Assembly: GCA_964581505.1 (NCBI GenBank)
Contig: CAZOOR010000060.1
Coordinates: 1 to 16,540, forward strand
DNA from: CAZOOR01 sp964581505
Lineage (GTDB): Bacteria; Bacteroidota; Ignavibacteria; Kapaibacteriales; UBA2268
Length of the DNA: 16,540 bases
Direction of reading: 5' to 3'
The notes beneath the pieces were generated by a model. It did not search any database and was not told the origin of the DNA. It was given only the letters and a program-made list of their open reading frames with translations. This document shows, one piece after another, positions 1 to 5,995 of the stretch (position 1 is its first letter; every line of letters starts with the position of its first letter). Made by a program: the position numbers and the translations under genes.

Positions 1-61
1 GAGGGGGTATGGGGGTGGGTCAGCATTATTGTAAAAATAATTTTAAAACCGTTTTCTTGTA

Positions 62-87
62 GCAATATCTCAATACATTTATATTGC
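62..87. repeat. 7-bp perfect inverted repeat
   Basis: GCAATAT at 62-68 is the exact reverse complement of ATATTGC at 81-87, with 12 nt between. It has no T-tract, so it is not a convincing terminator. It could be an operator-like site or chance in AT-rich DNA. Confidence 0.35.
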
Positions 88-145
88 AAACGAGTGTTCG
101 CTCACTCCACGTTCTTTGATAAGTAATAGGTCTATATATAAGAAA

Positions 146-194
146 TATAGAAAGTGTAGAAAAGTGTAGAAAACCGTAGTAAAATGTAGAAAAA
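146..194 (+). repeat. 10-bp A-tract tandem repeat, cluster 1
   Basis: Imperfect units of the form GTAGAAAA begin at 156, 166, 176 and 186, exactly 10 bp apart. A diverged unit (ATAGAAA) begins at 147. The third unit reads GTAGTAAA. Each unit ends in an A-run of three to five bases, so the A-tracts sit on one helical face, a pattern known to bend DNA. A repeated protein-binding site is the alternative reading. No function is assigned. Confidence 0.65.
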
Positions 195-278
195 TACCAA
201 ACTGTCCAAATCCCATAACCCATTGCTACTACAACTGTTTATGTCATATTTAATAATTATTGTGTTTCTCACCCCATC

Positions 279-320
279 GTAGTAAAAAAATCACTAATAC
301 ATAGAAAAGTGTAGAAAAAA
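279..320 (+). repeat. A-tract repeat, cluster 2
   Basis: The motif of cluster 1 recurs about 85 bp downstream: GTAGTAAAAAAA at 279-290, ATAGAAAA at 301-308 and GTAGAAAAAA at 311-320, the last two again 10 bp apart. The first and third are each followed by ATCACTA, giving an imperfect direct repeat of about 20 bp. It lies immediately before the hairpin at 327-354. Confidence 0.55.
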
Positions 321-326
321 TCACTA

Positions 327-354
327 CTAACCGCATCCTTCAGGGTGCGGTTAG
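327..354. repeat. Stem-loop, 12-bp stem with TTCA loop
   Basis: CTAACCGCATCC (327-338) pairs with GGGTGCGGTTAG (343-354) across the loop TTCA, with a single wobble pair. Read on the minus strand the loop is TGAA, the same loop as the hairpin at 439-468. No T-tract follows on either strand, so a REP-like dispersed element or part of a structured RNA fits better than a terminator. Copy number elsewhere in the genome cannot be seen here. Confidence 0.55.
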
Positions 355-379
355 GAATAACATTGTTGTTTGGAAGGAG

Positions 380-399
380 ATTCCTGCGGTAGCAGGAAT
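380..399. repeat. 20-bp perfect palindromic stem-loop (dRS3-like form)
   Basis: ATTCCTGC (380-387) pairs perfectly with GCAGGAAT (392-399) around GGTA. A short outer pairing, ACATT 360-364 with AATGT 406-410, could close a larger structure. The form ATTCC-T-N8-A-GGAAT resembles the neisserial dRS3 class of 20-bp repeats (ATTCCC-N8-GGGAAT), which serve as insertion targets. The likeness is in form only and is an inference. Confidence 0.5.
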
Positions 400-438
400 G
401 GCAGTAATGTGTGAAAGAAAGGCAAAAGACTCTAACAC

Positions 439-468
439 AATAGCCCCGAGTTGAAACTCGAGGCTATT
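439..468 (-). terminator. Hairpin downstream of the glycosidase gene, possible terminator
   Basis: AATAGCC (439-445) pairs with GGCTATT (462-468), and inside it CGAGT (447-451) pairs with ACTCG (456-460) around TGAA, with one C/A mismatch. It begins 21 nt past the stop codon of the minus-strand glycosidase gene, where a terminator is expected. The minus-strand run after the stem is only moderately T-rich, while the plus-strand side is richer in T, so it may be bidirectional or a REP-like element. Confidence 0.45.
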
Positions 469-489
469 TATTGTTATTTATTAGATTAT

Positions 490-3400
490 TTATTTCTTAA
501 TAAATCTTGTATGCAAATCATACGTTTCGTTCTGAACACGAATAAAGTATGAACCAACCGGTAAATCCGTTGTGGGAATCACAGTGTTGAAATTATCGTC
601 AATAATTGCGTTCTGTTCCCATACTTTTTGTCCGTTAATATCATATACAGTAATCTTTGCATTACCCAAGGGATATGTAATATTCAAATTCACGTAATCC
701 ATTGTGGGATTCGGGAAGGACTGCAAATAAAAATTCTCATTGCTTTCCTGAACCATTGTGATATTACCGAGATTAAATGAATAATTATAACCATGCCCAC
801 AGTCGGGATTAAATATCTTCACTGCCTTATTATTCAAATCAAGAAAACGCACATATCCACTGCCTTGTCCCGGATACGCCCAATATGACAACCCCATATT
901 ATACATATCTGTAAACTCAAATGTATAACAACCCTGCGGAACATTCAAAGTATCTTTGTAAACTGTGTTTGAGGCAAGTCCTGATTTGCTGAAAACAACC
1001 TTACCTTGCAAATCTTTAATTTCAAAAGTATAATGCTGTGGTCTATTGTTTGTTTTGTACACGATAATAATTTTTTCGGGCAATAAGTCCGGCATATTGA
1101 AATGAGATAAATAGATACTATTCTTAGGATAGTCATCATCACTACCATCTGCTTTGAATACGGTAACAGTAAACGCATGCTCTTTATCGCCAATCCAGAA
1201 TTCGCTACCGGATATTGGCAAACTGACAGTCATCATTTCGTTCGGTAAAATTTCACCCGTCCAATTATAAGTTTCCTCTATTCCGCCGGATACTTTATAT
1301 TTAAATGTAAGAGCGGCAATCTTATTTCTTCCGTTATTTCGGACAACAACGAGCGGATTTGTACAAATGGGATTTTTTCGGGAATAATATGGATTATTGC
1401 TCGGCATAACAACATTGTAAATTTCCGCATCATTCTCAAACTTAAAATCACCATACTCAATTAATTGCATAGCAGTATAATAATACCCGTCCCCCATACC
1501 GAGATTATCCTGTGGTACCGGCGTTATCTCATAATCAAGTTTAACTGAATTACCTTTAATATATTTTGTCAATTCAAAATTATGGTCTTTGACCAAATCG
1601 CCGGGGCACCAGCCTTCACGTGAACCGGGCCAAGTTCCACCCTGCGGATAGACAGGGTTCAAAGCACAATCATGAGTCTGCCAAATATGCCATTCGGCAA
1701 TTTGCTTGCCGTTTACTTTTAAATAATGAGTATTATTTTTCCATTCACAGCAGTGTGGAGATTTTCCGTTATTACTGTTATGCCCGTGTCCGGTCAATCT
1801 GGTTACCATTTTGAATTGCTTGGCATTTGGATTGAGCGATATTTCGACTTCGCTCAATTTTGTATCGGCTGATAACTCTTTATATTTATACCAACGAGTA
1901 TCACCCCATACTTTTTTAATATCAATAACATCACGCGGTGTAGTACCTTTGATAAATAGGAATTTCAAATCAATTAATTCCTGTAAGTTACCGCTTGATA
2001 AATCTACCTTGCCTTGTAGAAGAGGGGCGTAATCAGTTACATCATAAGCCCAAGTAAAGCCGTCAGGTCCCAAGTCGAGATTAATACCATAAGGAGTGAT
2101 GTATCTTCCTATTTCATATTTATCAATAATCTCGAAAGGTAACCCGTAATAAGAGAACTTGCTATTGATAATAGTTTTGTCAGGAGCGAGCAATGTTGAG
2201 TCAATCTTTTTTCCATCCTTATCGTATTTATATGAATATCCAGCCGCCCAAGCATAAGTAATATTATCAATTACCGGTCTATGGTTGCTTGCTTTATATT
2301 TAACAATTGAAATAGGTTCATTATCAATAGTATCTTCAATAATAATTGATTTTATGTGTGTTGTGTAATCGCCTCTGAAAAATTTCATAATAGGTATTTT
2401 TGTCATTGTCTCAATACCTGTCTTCAAGGTCATAGGCGATTGCAATTTCCAAGCAGGACACCCGATAAGAGTTCCGGGATAATTACCTTTTGCTTCATCA
2501 TCAGCAATATTGCCATTGTTTTTATCGAAGGAATAATATGCAACAAGATTTGTATAATCGGGATGGATGTTACTAAGTTTCCTGTTAAACCAATTTTTAA
2601 TCACATCAGCCGGAACAGCATCTTTCCAAATACGAATTTCATCTAATCCGCCTTTGAGTGTCTGATTTTTAGAACCAATACCGGAGAAAGAAAGCTGATT
2701 AAAAGTAGCATCTGTTTTTTTCGGAATATCTCCACTATATACCAATCCCTTCGGTTTACCATCAATATATAATTTTAATTTTTCATTATTTGCGGACTTA
2801 GTTCCATCATAGACCATAGCAATATGGTGCCATTCATTCAAGGAAATAGCACCCTGAACATTCCCGTGAGTATTGTCGGGATTTCTTAAAATACAGTATA
2901 TCTGCCCTACTTTGTCACCAAGTACAAGAGTAGTTTTATTAGTACCAAACAAACGATTCCAAGCCTGCCAAGAATGAACATTGACCCAGCCTTCAATTGT
3001 TAGTTTTTCAGCTCCGAAGAATTCATTCATTTTATTTCTGATGATAACAGCATCATTCTTGCCGTCAAAATACAGGAATTTATCAGATTCTTTTGACTGA
3101 ATGGCATTATCGGCGGCAAATGCATCAAGAACCGGTGCAGTTCCTGATAATGTTTGATATGAAATATCAAACATAATGCTGGAAAAGCCTGTCCATCTGT
3201 ATGGTTTATCAAATTTAATTTCCGCCCAACCGGCTTTATTGAAGGTAATATCCGCATAAAATACAGTATTAAAACCATTATTAACAAAACCAGTTAGTTG
3301 TGCCGCTGTACCGTTCCTGACACGAATTGCCATACGTAGTACAGCATCGCCGGGTTGTTTTACTTTAAAAGCAATTTTATCAATATTCCCTCTTTTGAAA

Positions 3401-3912
3401 CCCATTTGTTTTAATTTTTTAGAAGCCAGAACGAACTGTATTCTACGAACATTACCGTTAAAAGCCAAATCGGAATTTGCTGTTCCAATATCAAAAAATT
3501 CTTCGCCTGTAACATTATCTACAATAGTCTTTACATATTCTTTTTGATAAATCGACTTTGATTTGACACTAATATATTTTATTGTGTCAGGCGCTTCCCA
3601 ACCGAGTTTATATAATGGATATTCTTCCTTTGTCGAATCCATTTTACCGGTCGCTTTATATACCATGGTTCTTGTCAGATAGTCCCACTCCCCACAAGCA
3701 AAGCGGTCACGCGCTGTTCTCGGGTCGCACTTCAAGGTGTGAAGCATTAATATTTTTCTAAATTGCTTTGTATCTTCCGGGAATTGGAAAACTCCGCGTC
3801 TTTTCTTAATCATATCATAAGTAAATGTTTGGACAACTACTGTGTCCTGTGCAAGCAGTAAAGCGCCAAAAAAGAATACAAAGAGTGTTGTGTAAAATTT
3901 TCGTACCATCAT
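490..3912 (-). CDS. Secreted PNGase F-like glycosidase with LamG insert and T9SS tail
   Basis: Likely a secreted peptide-N4-(N-acetyl-beta-glucosaminyl)asparagine amidase relative, which would release N-glycans from glycoproteins. Residues 1-21 are a signal peptide ending LLLAQ. Residues 41-90 match the N-terminal PNGase F domain, with C62 and C73 and the CGEWD motif whose D77 corresponds to catalytic D60. The match is then interrupted: about residues 140-260 form a beta-rich domain common in T9SS proteins and about 275-435 a LamG/concanavalin-like domain. PNGase F similarity resumes at 597-670 (YEIGRYITPY) and continues in the C-terminal catalytic domain, about 700-820, with GHGH 708-711, CCEW 721-724 (E723 like E206) and C749/C769 (GWCPG). 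Residues 1062-1140 are a T9SS sorting domain starting at SFPNP. AGGA at 3916-3919 is better spaced for the second ATG (3909) than the first. By hand alignment E118 is replaced by I654 and one disulfide cysteine is lost, so activity is uncertain. The family call is firm. Confidence 0.88.
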   Translation of the reverse strand: MMVRKFYTTLFVFFFGALLLAQDTVVVQTFTYDMIKKRRGVFQFPEDTKQFRKILMLHTLKCDPRTARDRFACGEWDYLTRTMVYKATGKMDSTKEEYPLYKLGWEAPDTIKYISVKSKSIYQKEYVKTIVDNVTGEEFFDIGTANSDLAFNGNVRRIQFVLASKKLKQMGFKRGNIDKIAFKVKQPGDAVLRMAIRVRNGTAAQLTGFVNNGFNTVFYADITFNKAGWAEIKFDKPYRWTGFSSIMFDISYQTLSGTAPVLDAFAADNAIQSKESDKFLYFDGKNDAVIIRNKMNEFFGAEKLTIEGWVNVHSWQAWNRLFGTNKTTLVLGDKVGQIYCILRNPDNTHGNVQGAISLNEWHHIAMVYDGTKSANNEKLKLYIDGKPKGLVYSGDIPKKTDATFNQLSFSGIGSKNQTLKGGLDEIRIWKDAVPADVIKNWFNRKLSNIHPDYTNLVAYYSFDKNNGNIADDEAKGNYPGTLIGCPAWKLQSPMTLKTGIETMTKIPIMKFFRGDYTTHIKSIIIEDTIDNEPISIVKYKASNHRPVIDNITYAWAAGYSYKYDKDGKKIDSTLLAPDKTIINSKFSYYGLPFEIIDKYEIGRYITPYGINLDLGPDGFTWAYDVTDYAPLLQGKVDLSSGNLQELIDLKFLFIKGTTPRDVIDIKKVWGDTRWYKYKELSADTKLSEVEISLNPNAKQFKMVTRLTGHGHNSNNGKSPHCCEWKNNTHYLKVNGKQIAEWHIWQTHDCALNPVYPQGGTWPGSREGWCPGDLVKDHNFELTKYIKGNSVKLDYEITPVPQDNLGMGDGYYYTAMQLIEYGDFKFENDAEIYNVVMPSNNPYYSRKNPICTNPLVVVRNNGRNKIAALTFKYKVSGGIEETYNWTGEILPNEMMTVSLPISGSEFWIGDKEHAFTVTVFKADGSDDDYPKNSIYLSHFNMPDLLPEKIIIVYKTNNRPQHYTFEIKDLQGKVVFSKSGLASNTVYKDTLNVPQGCYTFEFTDMYNMGLSYWAYPGQGSGYVRFLDLNNKAVKIFNPDCGHGYNYSFNLGNITMVQESNENFYLQSFPNPTMDYVNLNITYPLGNAKITVYDINGQKVWEQNAIIDDNFNTVIPTTDLPVGSYFIRVQNETYDLHTRFIKK

Positions 3913-3979
3913 TATTCCTATTTGTTTTAACTAATATAAAGTATAGATTTATAAGTTAAAAAAAATAATGCAAATCAAC

Positions 3980-4008
3980 AAAAAAAAAGGCTACCTTGCG
4001 GCAGCCTT
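3980..4008 (-). terminator. Intrinsic terminator of the lipoprotein gene
   Basis: On the minus strand AAGGCTGCC (4008-4000) pairs with GGTAGCCTT (3995-3987), nine pairs with one G-T wobble, around a GCAA loop. The run of T complementary to 3980-3988 follows directly. It lies just past the stop of the LTxxQ lipoprotein gene and about 70 bp before the glycosidase start, so the two minus-strand genes are separate transcription units. The plus-strand T-run is only four bases. Confidence 0.88.
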
Positions 4009-4030
4009 TTCACCCCAAAAATATTGAAAC

Positions 4031-4738
4031 TTAACCCTCAATTGTAAAGTCTTTCAAGCAGGGATTTTTTGAATTTTTCAGCCATTGCAAGAAGATTCTC
4101 TTCTGTTGTGGTGTCAGAATACTATATAATCTATGTAGCATTCTCTTGTAGCAATTACAAAGAGCTTCTTTATCTATCAATTCGTCCATAGATTTTTTAA
4201 CCTTAACATATAATTCTCTAAGGAGCTTAACAGCTTCTTTACGGTCAATATCTCCGGCTCTGAATTTCTTGATAATATCTCGTCTTACCGAACGCGATCT
4301 TGTCATAATTTCTTTTCTCTGCTCGGAATTATCCTTAACGATATCTTTGATACAGTCGCGATAACTAATAATGATTTTGCGGAATTCTACTCTTTGCTCT
4401 TTTGTCAGATGTAGTTTTCTAAGCAAAATACGAAGTTCAAAACCCGAACCATGGCGTCTTTTTATGCAACGGCGTCTTTTCTCACGGTCTTTTTTGTCGC
4501 GACGTCTATCTTCTCTTTGAAATTCCGGATAGATATCAATATCATTTACATCTAATCCGCCTTCGATAGTAAATTCATTAGCATCGAAATACGGCATATC
4601 CTCATCAGGCAAAACCTGAGTCATATTATAGTCTTTATGCTCATTATCCCAAGGATTATCGCCCCCTTTATTACAAGCATTTAATCCAATCAATAATCCT
4701 ATTGCTATGATTGCCAGTGAAAGAAATGATTTTTTCAT
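4031..4738 (-). CDS. LTxxQ-motif (Spy/CpxP-like) lipoprotein
   Basis: A 235-residue predicted lipoprotein: the N-terminus MKKSF plus a hydrophobic core ends in the lipobox LNAC (C22), followed by a short polar linker. The C-terminal half is helical and carries two LTxxQ motifs, LTKEQ at 111-115 and LTPQQ at 208-212, the hallmark of the Spy/CpxP superfamily of envelope-stress periplasmic chaperones. Residues 77-95 are a strongly basic, Arg/Lys-rich stretch unusual for classical Spy. The pentapeptide FTIEG occurs at 56-60 and again as the last five residues. TGAGGT at 4745-4750 is the clearest Shine-Dalgarno site in the window, about 6 nt before the ATG, and supports this start. The gene is divergent from a two-component hybrid, echoing CpxP-CpxAR logic. 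The exact role is unknown; metal sensing or chaperoning are both possible. Confidence 0.75.
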   Translation of the reverse strand: MKKSFLSLAIIAIGLLIGLNACNKGGDNPWDNEHKDYNMTQVLPDEDMPYFDANEFTIEGGLDVNDIDIYPEFQREDRRRDKKDREKRRRCIKRRHGSGFELRILLRKLHLTKEQRVEFRKIIISYRDCIKDIVKDNSEQRKEIMTRSRSVRRDIIKKFRAGDIDRKEAVKLLRELYVKVKKSMDELIDKEALCNCYKRMLHRLYSILTPQQKRIFLQWLKNSKNPCLKDFTIEG

Positions 4739-4884
4739 AGTAGTACCTCAAAAGTATTTGAAAAGTTATTATTATTCTGATTTCAATAACATATACACCG
4801 TTTATGTTTTTTTGTTAGGAAAAAAATAAATTCAACTACTTATTCGACATTTTAAATAATGGTATATTAATTGCTAGTATAATT

Positions 4885-5994
4885 ATGATGGATAAACTAA
4901 AATTATTAATAATAGATGATGACGTCCACTTTCTTGATAATTTAGCTGATATATTAATATATCGCAACTATGATGTCAAGAAAGCACGCAACGGAAATGA
5001 CGGCTTAACAATTGCAAAAGAATTCCTGCCGGATTTGATTCTTTGCGATGTCTCTATGCCCGAACTTGACGGTTATCAGTTACTTGAAAAATTGAAAAAG
5101 AATAACACTACGTTCAATATTCCGTTTATTTTCTTAACAGGCAAAGCGGATACAACAGAGTTGAGACATGGTATGGAACTTGGCGCCGATGATTATTTAA
5201 CCAAGCCCGTCAAAACTCCCGAACTTCTCAGAGCAATTGAAACCCGATTGGATAAACATCAAAAAGAAACCGGTTATTACGAGAATAGATTATTAAACAT
5301 TAAAAAAGTTGTTTCTACTACTCTACCCCATGAATTGCGTTCACCATTGAATATTATTCTAGGCTTTTCGCAACTCATCAGTTCTCATTATGATGATTTC
5401 GATAAAACCGAAATATTAGGAATGCTGGGTAATATTGAAAATTCCGGCAAGAAATTATTACGCCTAATCACTAATTATAATTTCTATAACAGACTTGTCA
5501 ATGTTCCTGAATCATTTTTAAACTCGGGGAAACAAAATGTCATTTATTCGAGTATGATTCTTGATGCAATCCCGCAAGAAATTGCGGCTAGATATGAACG
5601 GATTAACGATTTGAAAATGGAAGCGGCAAATGCTAGCGTGAAAATCACAAATGAATGCTTTATTAAATTAGTTGAAGAATTGACTGATAATGCGTTCAAG
5701 TTCTCCCCAAAAGATACACCTGTTACTATTAAATCAATCATTACAGAAGATAAATATATTTTACAGTTCATTGATAAAGGTACCGAAATAAACGAAGAAC
5801 AGTTTTTGAAAATCGGTGCTTTCGAACAGTTCGGTAGAGACGAAAAAGAACAACAAGGTGCAGGTATGGGGCTTGCTATTGTTTCGCAAATTGTAAATCT
5901 GTGGAATGGGAAATTGGAAATAACTACAAAACCCGATGGTATTACAATATTCCAAATTACCCTGCCACTCAGCGATGAGGATATAAAAATATAA
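4885..5994 (+). CDS. Response-regulator/histidine-kinase hybrid
   Basis: A 369-residue soluble signalling protein with no membrane segment. Residues 5-120 are a receiver domain: acidic pocket D12/D13, phosphoacceptor D55, T85 and K107 in the KP motif. A HisKA-type dimerisation helix follows, with H149 in PHELRSPLN. The HATPase_c domain (about 255-365) has the N-box with N269, an F-box (FEQFGR, 313-318) and the G2 box GAGMG at 325-329. The G1 box reads DKGTEI (297-302), with Glu where the second glycine of DxGxG is usual. There is no DNA-binding or other output domain, so it presumably relays phosphate to a separate partner, and input must come through the receiver from an upstream kinase. Two adjacent ATGs (4885, 4888) are possible starts, with no Shine-Dalgarno; TATAAT at 4878-4883 abuts the start. 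It converges with the aminopeptidase gene, one base between the stops. Confidence 0.85.
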   Translation: MMDKLKLLIIDDDVHFLDNLADILIYRNYDVKKARNGNDGLTIAKEFLPDLILCDVSMPELDGYQLLEKLKKNNTTFNIPFIFLTGKADTTELRHGMELGADDYLTKPVKTPELLRAIETRLDKHQKETGYYENRLLNIKKVVSTTLPHELRSPLNIILGFSQLISSHYDDFDKTEILGMLGNIENSGKKLLRLITNYNFYNRLVNVPESFLNSGKQNVIYSSMILDAIPQEIAARYERINDLKMEAANASVKITNECFIKLVEELTDNAFKFSPKDTPVTIKSIITEDKYILQFIDKGTEINEEQFLKIGAFEQFGRDEKEQQGAGMGLAIVSQIVNLWNGKLEITTKPDGITIFQITLPLSDEDIKI

Positions 5995-5995
5995 T

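Larger units (their letters stand above)
1..489. other. Non-coding, repeat-rich left flank
   Basis: This 489-base stretch has no open frame that looks like a protein gene. The only long frame (minus, 26-223) reads straight through the decamer repeats and yields a low-complexity aromatic peptide. The stretch contains three G-runs at 3-7, 11-15 and 17-19, an inverted repeat at 62-87, A-tract decamers at 146-194 and 279-320, and three stem-loops at 327-354, 380-399 and 439-468. Its left end is cut by the window, so it may be the tail of a larger intergenic or repeat region. Confidence 0.7.

Noticed and set aside
26..223. A 65-residue minus-strand open frame
   Set aside because: It reads through the A-tract decamers, giving a low-complexity aromatic peptide with no motif and no plausible ribosome site.
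146..320. A CRISPR array
   Set aside because: The units are 8-10 bp and contiguous; there are no 25-40 bp repeats with unique spacers and no cas genes.
4749..4756. A Bacteroidetes -7 box (TACTTTTG, minus strand) for the lipoprotein gene
   Set aside because: It matches TAnnTTTG but overlaps the strong Shine-Dalgarno site, which would leave almost no leader, so it is probably chance.
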